DNA of 64,000 nucleotides from Tabrizicola oligotrophica (lineage in GTDB: Bacteria; Pseudomonadota; Alphaproteobacteria; Rhodobacterales; Rhodobacteraceae). The notes under the pieces are model-generated. The model saw nothing but the letters and a program-made list of their open reading frames with translations. It did not search any database and was not told the origin of the DNA. Below are positions 19,453 to 27,970 of this stretch, piece after piece (positions within the stretch are counted from its first letter, which is position 1; the number at the start of each line of letters is the position of its first letter). Made by a program: the position numbers and the translations under genes. Location of the stretch: assembly GCF_011008935.1 (NCBI RefSeq), contig NZ_JAAIVJ010000001.1:682001-746000 (forward strand), written 5' to 3'.

Positions 19453-19859
19453 CACGAAAACCCTACGATAACCCAGTGCGAATCGTCGGACAGTTGCGCG
19501 GCAAGCTGGCCGATCTGGACCGCGATTTGACCGGCCTTGAAGGTGCCTTTAAAGGGGGCGTTAAAGGGGCGTTTAACGGCGATGCAAAGGCCGCGCACCG
19601 CGCCGCCCACAAGCGCGGCGGATTGCCCAAAGTCGAAGCAGACCCCGAGGTCAAAGCCTTCATCATCGCCCGCCTTGACCGCCTGACCTTTAGCGATATC
19701 GTGGCAGAGCTGAAGCAAGCCTTCCCGCCAGACCGCCACATTTCCCGGTCAAGCGTCCACCGCTGGTGGCTCAAAACAGGCCGCTTCCTGCCGCTTGAAA
19801 CAGCCCAAAGCGATGGCGCTCAATCGACAAATATCAGCTCCAATCGGGTAATCCCGTAA
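19449..19859 (+). CDS. Phage hypothetical protein with HTH-like C-terminus
   Basis: A 136-residue basic protein coupled to gpG by a 4-bp overlap. A Gly/Lys-rich segment (GAFKGGVKGAFNGDAKAAHRAAHKRGG, roughly residues 34-60) is followed by FSDIVAELKQAFPPDRHISRSSVHRWW, which looks like a helix-turn-helix. The ...SRS[AS]VHR... pattern is also seen in DUF3486 (Mu gp27, small terminase-like), but the match is weak. It is the last gene before the right end of the element. Confidence 0.5.
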   Translation: MTRKPYDNPVRIVGQLRGKLADLDRDLTGLEGAFKGGVKGAFNGDAKAAHRAAHKRGGLPKVEADPEVKAFIIARLDRLTFSDIVAELKQAFPPDRHISRSSVHRWWLKTGRFLPLETAQSDGAQSTNISSNRVIP

Positions 19860-19917
19860 TTCGCCATCTTTTGTCAGACCTTATGACACTGCACCGCAGA
19901 GCATGTGGCAACACACA

Positions 19918-19923
19918 GGGCAC
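19918..19923. repeat. Target-site duplication, right copy
   Basis: GGGCAC following the CA right end of the prophage and continuing as CCCCATCACTCC into the 3' end of the neighbouring lipoprotein gene. Matches the left copy at 14206-14211. Confidence 0.6.
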
Positions 19924-19928
19924 CCCCA

Positions 19929-20378
19929 TCACTCCGCGAAAACCGTGACTTCCGGCAGATCGGTCAGCGCCAGCCCGAGCGCGCGATAGGCGGCCAGCGA
20001 CAGAAGCGCCCCGCCCGACCCCGGCAGCAGATCCACCGCGACCGAAGCCCCGCTTGCCGTCACCACCTTGCCCTTGCCCGGCGCCGAGACGAGGGGCGAT
20101 TTCAGCCAGAACCCCTGCTCTGCCGGACTGCCCAAGGCCACGCTGGTCTTGCCGAGCTCCCGTGCGCCTGCCACTGGCGCCGCCAGCGCCGCGGCCTTCT
20201 CGGCGTCGGTCGTCTGGTCCAAGGCCGCAGCCGACTGCGCGCCCGGTTGCAACATGACCTGCGCTGCGTCCAGCGGCGCCACATCGGCCGCAGGCCTACC
20301 GCCCCCCTGCCGGCCCAAGCCGGCGCAGGACGTCAGGGCCGCGATGCAGAGGGCAGGAACCAGCGCGTGTTTCATCAT
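19929..20378 (-). CDS. Putative lipoprotein of unknown function
   Basis: A 149-residue protein with a lipoprotein signal (MMKHALVPALCIAALTSC, lipobox LTSC). The mature part is Ala/Gly/Pro-rich, then has a beta-rich C-terminal half (ELGKTSVALGSPAEQGFWLKSPLV...). The segment PGKGKVVTASGASVAVDLLP and the final ALTDLPEVTVF resemble a small conserved Rhodobacteraceae lipoprotein found next to moaA, but I cannot name a function. The prophage is inserted 12 bp (counting from its duplication) beyond the 3' end, leaving the gene intact. Start 20375 is equally possible. Confidence 0.7.
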   Translation of the reverse strand: MMKHALVPALCIAALTSCAGLGRQGGGRPAADVAPLDAAQVMLQPGAQSAAALDQTTDAEKAAALAAPVAGARELGKTSVALGSPAEQGFWLKSPLVSAPGKGKVVTASGASVAVDLLPGSGGALLSLAAYRALGLALTDLPEVTVFAE

Positions 20379-20464
20379 GCCTAAGACGATAGTCTGCCGC
20401 CCAGCGTCACGCAACCGCCGCTTTCCTCCTTGTCGGCGGCGGTCCGCGCGCCTACCTTTACGGC

Positions 20465-21475
20465 ATGGAAAACCTCGCCCCCCTGGTCGATCCCTTCGCC
20501 CGCGCGATCAGCTATCTGCGCGTCTCGGTCACCGACCGCTGCGATTTCCGCTGCACCTATTGCATGACCGAACACATGACCTTCCTGCCGAAGGCCGACC
20601 TCCTGACGCTGGAGGAACTCGACCGGCTGTGCAGCGCTTTCGTCGCCTCGGGCGTGCAGAAGCTGCGGATCACCGGCGGCGAGCCTCTGGTGCGCAAGGG
20701 CATCATGACCCTCTTCCGCGCCATGTCGCGCCACCTGCAGACCGGCGCGCTGAAGGAACTGACGCTGACCACCAACGGCAGCCAGCTGGCGAAATACGCC
20801 GCGGAACTCGCCGAGTGCGGGGTGAAGCGCGTCAACGTCTCGCTCGACACGCTCGACACGGCGAAATTCGCCGAAATCACCCGCTGGGGCCGGTTGCCGC
20901 AGGTGCTGGACGGCATCCGCGCCGCGCAAGAGGCCGGGCTACGGGTCAAGATCAACGCGGTGGCGCTGAAAGGCTTCAACGAAGACGAGCTGTTCCCCCT
21001 CATCGACTGGTGCGGCGAGCAGGGCCATGACCTGACCTTCATCGAAGTCATGCCGATGGGCGAGATGGGCGATGTCCACCGTCTCGACCAGTACTGGAGC
21101 CTGAAAGACCTGCGCGCCCGGCTGGAAAGCCGCTTCACGCTCACCGATCTGGCCGAGCGCACCGGCGGGCCGGCCCGCTATGTCCGGCTGAACCAGACCG
21201 GGCAGAAGGTGGGCTTCATCACCCCCCTGACCCATAACTTCTGCGAAAGCTGCAACCGGGTGCGGCTGACCTGCACCGGAGAGCTTTACATGTGTCTCGG
21301 GCAGGAGGACATGGCCGACCTGCGCGCGCCCTTGCGCGCCAGCCCCGACGATGCGCTGTTGCACGAGGCGATCCGCGCCGCCATCAGCCGCAAGCCCAAG
21401 GGGCATGACTTCGACTATTCGCGGCAAAAGGTTGCGGGCCAGACCACCCGCCACATGAGCCACACCGGCGGCTGA
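20465..21475 (+). CDS. moaA: GTP 3',8-cyclase (molybdenum cofactor biosynthesis)
   Basis: A 336-residue radical-SAM enzyme converting GTP to 3',8-cyclo-7,8-dihydro-GTP, the first step of molybdopterin synthesis. The radical-SAM cysteines are Cys26, Cys30 and Cys33 in [11 protein letters not shown]. The second 4Fe-4S site is in [22 protein letters not shown] near residue 260. Normal length. Other molybdopterin genes are not adjacent. Confidence 0.97.
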   Translation: MENLAPLVDPFARAISYLRVSVTDRCDFRCTYCMTEHMTFLPKADLLTLEELDRLCSAFVASGVQKLRITGGEPLVRKGIMTLFRAMSRHLQTGALKELTLTTNGSQLAKYAAELAECGVKRVNVSLDTLDTAKFAEITRWGRLPQVLDGIRAAQEAGLRVKINAVALKGFNEDELFPLIDWCGEQGHDLTFIEVMPMGEMGDVHRLDQYWSLKDLRARLESRFTLTDLAERTGGPARYVRLNQTGQKVGFITPLTHNFCESCNRVRLTCTGELYMCLGQEDMADLRAPLRASPDDALLHEAIRAAISRKPKGHDFDYSRQKVAGQTTRHMSHTGG

Positions 21476-21502
21476 GCGCCGCCGGCGGGGCCGCACCGGC
21501 CG

Positions 21503-22669
21503 TCAGGCCGCCGGCATCCGGGTTTCGACCATGCCGGCATACCAGCTTGAGCCGAAGGGAATCGCATTGTCGTCAAAGTTGTAGGCGGGGTGATGCACCA
21601 TCGCGGTATCGCCGTTGCCCATGAAGATATAGGCGCCGGGCCGCTCCAGAAGCATGAAGCTGAAATCCTCGGCCCCCATCAGCGGCGGGGTGTCGGCATC
21701 GACCTTGCCCGAAACCGCGCGGGCCACCGCGACTGCGAATTCGGTGTTTTCCGGCGTGTTCACCGTCACCGGATAGCCGCGCATGTAGTTCACCTCGGCC
21801 TTGGCGCCCAAGGCCAGCGCCGTGCCCTCGCAGATCTCGCGGATCCGGCGCTCGACGAAATCCTGCACCGCGAAATCCATGGTCCGCACCGTGCCCTTCA
21901 TCTTCACCACCTGCGGGATGACGTTATGCGCCGGGCTGTCGGTTTCCACCGTGCAGACCGAGACGACGACCTGTTTCATCGGATCGACCCCGCGCGAGGC
22001 GATGGTCTGCAAGGCCACCACGATATGCGCCGCCACCACGGTCGAATCGATGCAGTCATGCGGCTTGGCGGCATGGCCGCCCTTCCCCGTCACCGTGATC
22101 TCGATCTGGTCGGCCGAAGCCATGATCGCGCCGGGGCGAATGGCGAAGGTGCCAACCGGAATCCCCGGCATGTTGTGCATGCCGTAAACCTCCTGAATGC
22201 CCCAGCGGTCCATCATGCCCTCGGCGCACATCTCGCGCCCGCCGCCGCCGCCCTCTTCGGCGGGCTGGAAGATCATCACCGCGGAGCCGTCGAAATTGCG
22301 GGTCTCGGCCAGATACTTGGCCGCGCCCATCAGCATGGTCGTATGGCCGTCATGGCCGCAGGCATGCATCTTTCCCGGGGTTTTCGAGGCATAGTCTACC
22401 CCGGTCTGCTCGATGATCGGCAGCGCATCCATGTCGGCGCGCAGCCCGATCACCCGGCCCGACGTATCGGTTTTGCCTTTGATGACCGCGACAACGCCAG
22501 TGCGGCCAATACCCTCCACCACCTCGTCACAGCCGATCTCGCGGCAGAAGGCAGCGACCTTGGCGGCGGTGCGATGCACGTCGAACAGCAGTTCGGGGTT
22601 TTCATGGATGTCGCGGCGGATCGCAGTCAGCTCCGGCAACATCTCGGCAAAGCGGTTCTTAACGGGCAT
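21503..22669 (-). CDS. M20-family amidohydrolase (hippurate/indole-acetamide type), copy 2
   Basis: A 388-residue M20D metallo-amidohydrolase. The metal-binding block GKMHACGHDGHTTMLMGAAKYLA and the EEGGGGGREM segment with the catalytic Glu pair are present. Family members cleave N-acyl amino acids (hippurate, N-acetyl-diaminopimelate, auxin conjugates). It lies 12 bp downstream of a close paralogue, so the pair is a tandem duplication in one operon. The start is ATG 22669 with AAAGGA upstream. The exact substrate is unknown; location among peptide-uptake and deacylase genes suggests amide-linked amino acids. Confidence 0.9.
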   Translation of the reverse strand: MPVKNRFAEMLPELTAIRRDIHENPELLFDVHRTAAKVAAFCREIGCDEVVEGIGRTGVVAVIKGKTDTSGRVIGLRADMDALPIIEQTGVDYASKTPGKMHACGHDGHTTMLMGAAKYLAETRNFDGSAVMIFQPAEEGGGGGREMCAEGMMDRWGIQEVYGMHNMPGIPVGTFAIRPGAIMASADQIEITVTGKGGHAAKPHDCIDSTVVAAHIVVALQTIASRGVDPMKQVVVSVCTVETDSPAHNVIPQVVKMKGTVRTMDFAVQDFVERRIREICEGTALALGAKAEVNYMRGYPVTVNTPENTEFAVAVARAVSGKVDADTPPLMGAEDFSFMLLERPGAYIFMGNGDTAMVHHPAYNFDDNAIPFGSSWYAGMVETRMPAA

Positions 22670-22681
22670 GGACAAGTCCTT

Positions 22682-23851
22682 TCAGGCTGAGAGCGGCAGG
22701 CGCTGCTCGACAAGGGTGACGAAATAGCTGCATCCGGCCGGGATGGCCTCGTCGTTGAAGTCATAGGCGGGGTGGTGGCACATGGCGCTGTCGCCATTGC
22801 CCATGAAGATATAGGCGCCGGGGCGGACCTGAAGCATATAGGAGAAATCCTCGGCCGGCATGATCGGCTTGACGTCACGCGCCACCTTTCCGACCACGGT
22901 TTCGGCGGCACGGGCGGCAAATTCGGTCTCGGCGGGGCTGTTCACCGTTACCGGATAGCCGCGCTCATACCGCACCTCGGCCACGGCGCCAAAGGCCTCG
23001 GCGGTGCTTTTCACCAGCGCGGTGATCCGCGCCTCGGCAAGATCGCGCCCGGCATCATCCAGCGCCCGCACTGTGCCTTCCATGACGACCTGATGCGCAA
23101 TCACGTTCAGCGCATCGGAGTCGGTCTTGAAGGTGCCGACCGTCACCACCAGACTGGACAAGGGATCAGCGTTGCGCGCCACCACCGATTGCAGCGCCAC
23201 GACGATGTGACAGCCAACCAGCGTGGTATCCACCGCGCGATGCGGCTCGGCGGCATGACCGCCCTTCCCCGTCACCGTGATGTAGAAACGATCGGATGCG
23301 GCCATCAGCGGACCGGGGCGCAAGCCAAACTGACCAACCGGCGTACCCGGCTCGTTGTGCAGGCCATAAACCTCGTCAATGGCAAAACGCTCCATCAGCC
23401 CGTCATCGACCATGGCCTTGGCCCCCGCCCCGCCTTCCTCGGCGGGTTGGAAGATCAGCGCGACGGTGCCATCGAAGGCCCTTGTTTCGCTCAGGTATTT
23501 TGCCACCCCCAACAGCATGGCGGTATGCCCGTCATGGCCGCAGGCATGCATCTTGCCCGCCACGGTCGAGGCATGGGCCGCCCCGGTCGCCTCATGGATC
23601 GGCAGCGCGTCCATATCGGCGCGCAGGCCCACCACCCGGCCCGATGCGGTCTTGCGGCCATGGATCAGCGCCACCACGCCGCTCTGCCCGATGCCTGTCA
23701 CCACCTCGTCACAGCCAAAGCTGCGGCACAGCTCCGCCACCCGGCCAGAGGTTCGGGGCAGATCGTAAAGCAGTTCGGGATGGCGGTGGAAGTCCTGCCG
23801 CCAGCCGGCGATCTCGGCATGCAGTTCGGCAAAGCGGTTACGGATGGCCAT
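22682..23851 (-). CDS. M20-family amidohydrolase (hippurate type), copy 1
   Basis: A 389-residue paralogue of the next gene, with the same blocks: GKMHACGHDGHTAMLLGVAKYLSE, FQPAEEGGAGAKAMV and MPAEDFSYMLQVRPGAYIFMGNGDSAMCHHPAYDFND at the C-terminus. Extensive collinear similarity to its neighbour, including the C-terminal His/Asp region, indicates duplication followed by divergence, perhaps to widen substrate range. The ATG at 23851 has GAGGAG upstream. It is the first gene of the two-gene unit. Confidence 0.9.
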   Translation of the reverse strand: MAIRNRFAELHAEIAGWRQDFHRHPELLYDLPRTSGRVAELCRSFGCDEVVTGIGQSGVVALIHGRKTASGRVVGLRADMDALPIHEATGAAHASTVAGKMHACGHDGHTAMLLGVAKYLSETRAFDGTVALIFQPAEEGGAGAKAMVDDGLMERFAIDEVYGLHNEPGTPVGQFGLRPGPLMAASDRFYITVTGKGGHAAEPHRAVDTTLVGCHIVVALQSVVARNADPLSSLVVTVGTFKTDSDALNVIAHQVVMEGTVRALDDAGRDLAEARITALVKSTAEAFGAVAEVRYERGYPVTVNSPAETEFAARAAETVVGKVARDVKPIMPAEDFSYMLQVRPGAYIFMGNGDSAMCHHPAYDFNDEAIPAGCSYFVTLVEQRLPLSA

Positions 23852-23932
23852 GAAAACGCTCCTCTGGCGGTCAGCCTGTGCCAAAGCCCCCGGACCCGCA
23901 ACCCCCAAGCGACCGGCAAGATGACCGATCGC

Positions 23933-25174
23933 TCAGGCGAAACGCCGCCGCGCCTCCAAGGCCAGCCCTGCGCCCACCGAGCCCAGCATGTCTCCGGTGG
24001 CCAGCTTGACGCCGGGCAACAACTCCGCCACCAGCCCGCGCAGCGCCGGCAGGTCCGACGAGCCGCCGGTCAGGAACACCGTTCCCACCTGTGCTGTCCC
24101 GGCCTGCGCCAGCACCTCGGCGATCAGCCCGGCAATGCGGGCCAGACCGGGGGCCAGCACCGCCTCGAACCGGGCGCGCAGCACCATCGGGTTCGGCCCG
24201 CCGCAGACCGGCTTCAGCGCCAAGCGCACCGCCTCGGCCCCGGAGAGCGCGATCTTCGCCGCCTCGACCTCCATCGCCAGCGCATGACCCGCGCGGGTTT
24301 CCGCCACCCGCACCAGCCGCCCCACCAGATCGGGCCGGTCGGCATCCTGCATCAGCCCCTTGATCTCGGCCATCTTGCGCGGGGCGTAAAGGCTGTTGAT
24401 CCGGTGCCATGTCGCCAGATCAAGAAAATAATGGTTCGGAATCAGCGTCTTGCCCTGCGACAGGGTCGAGCCATGCCCCAGATGCGGCATGACCTCGGCC
24501 AAGGACAGGCTGCGGTCGAAATCCGTGCCGCCAAGCCTGATGCCGCCATTGCCAAGGACATCCGCCGCCCGGTCCGCCGCCCTCGCCCGCTCTGGCGAAA
24601 CGCGGACAAGGGACACATCCGAGGTGCCGCCGCCGATGTCGACGATCAGCACGATCTCCTCGCCCGCGACGGTTTCCTCATAGCGCAGGGCGGCGGCGAT
24701 GGGCTCGAACTGAAAGCCCACCTCGGCAAAACCGCAGGCCTTGGCAATCGCCGCCAGTGCCGCCTCGGCCGCAGCATCAGCGGCCGGGTCGCCATCGACG
24801 AAATGCACCGGGCGGCCAAGGACGACCTTGCTGACGCCGGGAGATTCAGCATCAAGACAGGCGCGCAAGTGCCTGAAGAAGCGCGTCAAAACCTCACGAA
24901 AGGTCACAGCTCGCCCGCCGACCGCAGTGCGCTCGTCAATCAGACCAAGCCCAAGCGTGGATTTCAGCCCGCGCATCAGACGGCCCTCGTCGCCCTCGAC
25001 ATAGGTCGCAATCGCCGCCCGGCCAAAGGACAAGGGGCCATCGTCCGGCCAGAACACCGCCGAGGGCAGCGTGGCCTGCCCGCCCTCCAGCGCGATCAGC
25101 CGCGCCGGCCCGTCCTCCGCCAGCGAAACCGTCGAATTCGAGGTGCCGAAATCAATGCCGCAAAACGCTGTCAT
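23933..25174 (-). CDS. Hsp70-like ATPase (YegD/HscC-type), nucleotide-binding domain only
   Basis: A 413-residue actin/Hsp70-fold protein. Phosphate-1 (CGIDFGTSNSTVSL), phosphate-2 (LIVDIGGGTSDVSL) and adenosine (FLTGGSSDLPALRGL) motifs are clear. It ends soon after the ATPase domain, so the substrate-binding and lid domains of DnaK are missing, as in the E. coli YegD group. It is likely cytoplasmic and of unknown client. It sits upstream of the M20 pair with an 81-bp gap, so a shared transcript is possible. Confidence 0.9.
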   Translation of the reverse strand: MTAFCGIDFGTSNSTVSLAEDGPARLIALEGGQATLPSAVFWPDDGPLSFGRAAIATYVEGDEGRLMRGLKSTLGLGLIDERTAVGGRAVTFREVLTRFFRHLRACLDAESPGVSKVVLGRPVHFVDGDPAADAAAEAALAAIAKACGFAEVGFQFEPIAAALRYEETVAGEEIVLIVDIGGGTSDVSLVRVSPERARAADRAADVLGNGGIRLGGTDFDRSLSLAEVMPHLGHGSTLSQGKTLIPNHYFLDLATWHRINSLYAPRKMAEIKGLMQDADRPDLVGRLVRVAETRAGHALAMEVEAAKIALSGAEAVRLALKPVCGGPNPMVLRARFEAVLAPGLARIAGLIAEVLAQAGTAQVGTVFLTGGSSDLPALRGLVAELLPGVKLATGDMLGSVGAGLALEARRRFA

Positions 25175-25230
25175 GAACCTGTCCGATAGGGCGCGCGAAA
25201 AGTGCCCGGAACGGGCTCGATGAGCCTTTC

Positions 25231-26574
25231 TCAGAGCCCCTTGGCAACGTCAAGTTTCGATCCGTCGCCAAACCGGGCGAAGCGGAAGCGGCCGAGGTCA
25301 TGGCCCACCGGCCGCCCGCGCACCAGATCGGCCATCACTCGGCCAAAGCCGGGGCCGATGCCAAAGCCGTGGCCGGAAAGCCCGGTGGCGATCACCAGCC
25401 CCTCCAGCGGCGCGCGGTCAAGGATCGGCACCACATCGGGCAGGGTGTCGATCATGCCCGCCCAGGCGGTCTTGATTCTTGGCCGTCCAAGCTCCGGCAG
25501 GGCGGCGGCGAAATGGTCGCAGGTGCGCGCCAGCGTGTTCAGGTTCGGCGCAGGGTTCAGCACGCGCAGCTGTTCAAAGGGCGAAACCTCATCGCCCTGC
25601 CAGCGCCGCCGGGTGCGCCAAGCATCCGGGAACCCCTTGGGCGAAGTCGGGCGGAATTTCGTTTTCCTGTAATCATTCCGCAGGGTTGGGATGTATTTCA
25701 GAACATGGCGGAAGGCATCCGGCCCGATATGGAAATCATGATGCTGCCCCGGCGCGATGGTATAGCCGCCGTCTTGCCGGCGCCGGAAGGCGAAGTTTTC
25801 ATCCGCCGCATTGCCGGCAAAGACCTCGGGCATCGCTTCGGTCTGCGCCACCGAGGCGAGGACCGAAAGCTGCGGAATGTTCACCCCTTCGGCGCGCAGG
25901 AACAGCGACGACCACGCCCCCCCGGCCACCACCACCTGTTCGCAGGCGATCCGGCCGCGTTCGGTGTACACCCCCGCCACCCGGCCCGCCGCCAGATCCA
26001 GCCGCCTGACCGCGCAGTTTTCCACGATCACCGCGCCACGCGCCACCGCGCCTGTCGCCAGCATCGGCACCGCCACCCAAGGCTCGGCCCGCGCGTCCGA
26101 GGCGGTGAACATGCCGCCGACCCAGGGCGCGGCATGGCCGGCAATCCGCGCCTTCACCTGTGCGGCCGATTGCAGCACCGTGTCGATCCCGTGCAACACG
26201 GCATGCTTGCGCCAGTCCTCGAACCCGGCCATCTCGGCCTCGGTCAGGGCGAGATACTTCACGCCCTCTTGCCGGAACCCCAGCCCGGTGCCGAACTCCT
26301 GCGCCAGCCCCTGCCACAGCCGCAGGCTCTCCACCATGATCGGCAGTTCGCCCGGATCCCGGCCCTGCTGGCGGATCCAGCCCCAGTTGCGGCTGGACTG
26401 CTCGCCCGCAATGCGGCCTTTTTCGCACAAGACCACCCTGACGCCAGCTTCGGCCAGATACCAGGCGGTCATCACCCCCATGATGCCGCCGCCAAGGACC
26501 ACAACCTCGCAAGCCTTTGGCAGCGCGGGGGAAAACTGGACGGGCGTCGCTTCGGAAATCGGAAAGCTGCTCAT
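25231..26574 (-). CDS. FAD-dependent oxidoreductase (DadA/sarcosine oxidase-like)
   Basis: A 447-residue flavoprotein with the dinucleotide-binding motif VVVLGGGIMGVMTAWYLAEAGVRVVLCEK (~residues 24-52) and a C-terminal FAD-closing block GLVIATGLSGHGFGIGPGFG. The family oxidises D-amino acids, sarcosine or other secondary amines. It overlaps the upstream ArgE-like gene by 4 bp (ATGA), so an amide substrate may be deacylated and the freed amine then oxidised. The precise substrate is unknown. Confidence 0.87.
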   Translation of the reverse strand: MSSFPISEATPVQFSPALPKACEVVVLGGGIMGVMTAWYLAEAGVRVVLCEKGRIAGEQSSRNWGWIRQQGRDPGELPIMVESLRLWQGLAQEFGTGLGFRQEGVKYLALTEAEMAGFEDWRKHAVLHGIDTVLQSAAQVKARIAGHAAPWVGGMFTASDARAEPWVAVPMLATGAVARGAVIVENCAVRRLDLAAGRVAGVYTERGRIACEQVVVAGGAWSSLFLRAEGVNIPQLSVLASVAQTEAMPEVFAGNAADENFAFRRRQDGGYTIAPGQHHDFHIGPDAFRHVLKYIPTLRNDYRKTKFRPTSPKGFPDAWRTRRRWQGDEVSPFEQLRVLNPAPNLNTLARTCDHFAAALPELGRPRIKTAWAGMIDTLPDVVPILDRAPLEGLVIATGLSGHGFGIGPGFGRVMADLVRGRPVGHDLGRFRFARFGDGSKLDVAKGL

Positions 26575-27728
26575 GCACAGATGTCCAGAAGCCGCTGCAT
26601 GAACGCCTGCCCCGCCACGAACTCGCTCAACTCCAGATATTCGTCCGGCTGGTGGGCCTGCGCGATGTCACCCGGCCCGCAGACCACGGCGGAATAGCCG
26701 GCTTCCTGAAACTGCCCGGCCTCGGTGCCATAGCTGACCACCCCCACCGCATTGTCGCCAGTCAGGCGGCGAGCCAGCGCCTCGGCCTCGCCGCGCTCCT
26801 CGGGCACCAGCCCCGGCACTCCGAAGAAGCGGTCCAGTTCTACCCCCGCCTCGGGCCGCACCGCCTTCATCGCCAGATCCAGCCGCTGCGCCTCGGCCAC
26901 GAAAGCGGCCTCATGCGCGGCGATGTCCTCGCCCGGCACCACCCGCATCTCCACGGCAAAGCAACAATCGGCGGCGGTGATGTTGTGGGCGGTGCCGCCG
27001 GAAATCATGCCGACATGCAGCGTGGTAAAGGGCGGCCGGAAAGTTGCCGCCACCGGCCCCGGCGGGCGGGCCTGAATCGCGGCGTTGCGGTCATTGATCC
27101 AACTGATCAGCCGCGCGCCTTCCATGATCGCCGAAACACCCTCGGGCAAGAGCGAGGAATGCACTTCGAAGCCCTTCACATGTACATGATAGCCGGTGCC
27201 GCCCTTGTGGCCGGTGATGATCTTCATCCGGCTCGGCTCGCCGATCAGTGCGGCCGAGCCTTTGGGCAAGACCTGCCCCAGCGTCTCGATCATCGGCGGG
27301 GCGCCGGTGCAGCCAAGTTCCTCGTCATAAGAGAGCGCCAGTTGCAAAGGCCGCTGCACCCCCGTCTTCTGCGCCCGCACCAAGGCCCAGACCGCCAGCG
27401 CGACATAGCCCTTCATGTCGCAGGTGCCGCGCCCGTAAAGCCGGCCGTCGCGCTCTTCGACCACCCAGGGATCGGACGACCACGCCTGCCCGTCCACCGG
27501 CACGACATCGGAATGCCCCGACAGCACCACCGCCCCGGCAACGCGCGGCCCGGCATGGGCCATCAGCGCCGCCTTCTGGCGATCCTCGTTCCAATGGCGG
27601 TGACATTCGATGCCATGGCCGGTCAGATAGGTTTCCAGCCAGTCCACCAGCGCCAGATTGCTCTCCCGGCTGACGGTCGGAAAGGCGACCAGCCGCTCCA
27701 GCAGTTGACGCGACGTCAGTTCTTCCAT
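26571..27728 (-). CDS. ArgE-like M20 deacylase
   Basis: A 385-residue M20A protein resembling acetylornithine deacetylase: GHSDVVPVDGQAWSSDPWVVEERDGRLYGRGTCDMKGYVALAVWAL carries metal ligands His and Asp, and SYDEELGCTGAPPMI the catalytic Glu region. True arginine-biosynthetic ArgE is one option, but the coupled amine oxidase and divergent peptide transporter argue for catabolism of an N-acylated amino acid. The start is ATG 27728 with GGGAGAG upstream; reading from 27782 would overlap the operator region. It is first in its operon. Confidence 0.85.
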   Translation of the reverse strand: MEELTSRQLLERLVAFPTVSRESNLALVDWLETYLTGHGIECHRHWNEDRQKAALMAHAGPRVAGAVVLSGHSDVVPVDGQAWSSDPWVVEERDGRLYGRGTCDMKGYVALAVWALVRAQKTGVQRPLQLALSYDEELGCTGAPPMIETLGQVLPKGSAALIGEPSRMKIITGHKGGTGYHVHVKGFEVHSSLLPEGVSAIMEGARLISWINDRNAAIQARPPGPVAATFRPPFTTLHVGMISGGTAHNITAADCCFAVEMRVVPGEDIAAHEAAFVAEAQRLDLAMKAVRPEAGVELDRFFGVPGLVPEERGEAEALARRLTGDNAVGVVSYGTEAGQFQEAGYSAVVCGPGDIAQAHQPDEYLELSEFVAGQAFMQRLLDICA

Positions 27729-27789
27729 CCCGGCTCTCCCAAATCTGGGCCGCAAGGTGGCCCTGCCCATGATCGCTGTCAAGGACCGG

Positions 27790-27817
27790 CAAATTGTATC
27801 TGGTACACTACAATTTG
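27790..27817. promoter_or_regulatory. Inverted repeat between divergent deacylase and peptide ABC operons
   Basis: Perfect 9-bp arms CAAATTGTA (27790-27798) and TACAATTTG (27809-27817) around TCTGGTACAC. The inner TGGTACAC resembles GntR/FadR-type operators. Being AT-rich and midway between two divergent operons, it is a good candidate for a shared operator. No regulator gene lies next to it in this window. Confidence 0.7.
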
Positions 27818-27970
27818 ACCGGCCATTTCGCCATATCGTCGCCGAATTTCAGGGTTGCTAGGTGAGACAAAATCGGAAAGACTTGCCCAAATCGACCGGG
27901 CGGTCAAAAACGACCTGGCGACAAAAACAACATAAAAATAAAATAAAAACAAGATCCTGGGGAGTCACAT

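Larger units (their letters stand above)
14212..19917. mobile_element. Internally deleted Mu-like prophage with preserved ends
   Basis: The element contains a repressor, a Ner-like gene, a truncated MuA transposase, the C-terminal part of capsid gpT, a decoration-like protein, gpI protease with a nonsense codon, a Mor-like HTH protein, virion-morphogenesis gpG and one further HTH protein. It starts TG and ends CA and is flanked by the same hexamer GGGCAC (14206-14211 and 19918-19923). CACTTGGTTT occurs at 14222 and 14288 near the left end, and related sequences (GTGTCATAAGG, GCCACATG, read on the minus strand) lie near the right end, resembling transposase-binding sites. At 5.7 kb it is far shorter than a Mu-like genome (~35-40 kb); early replication, terminase, portal and tail genes are absent. 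Confidence 0.85.

Noticed and set aside
25231-27728. Arginine biosynthesis unit (argE)
   Set aside because: The gene is coupled to an amine oxidase and divergent from a peptide transporter, and no other arginine genes are near; kept only as ArgE-like.
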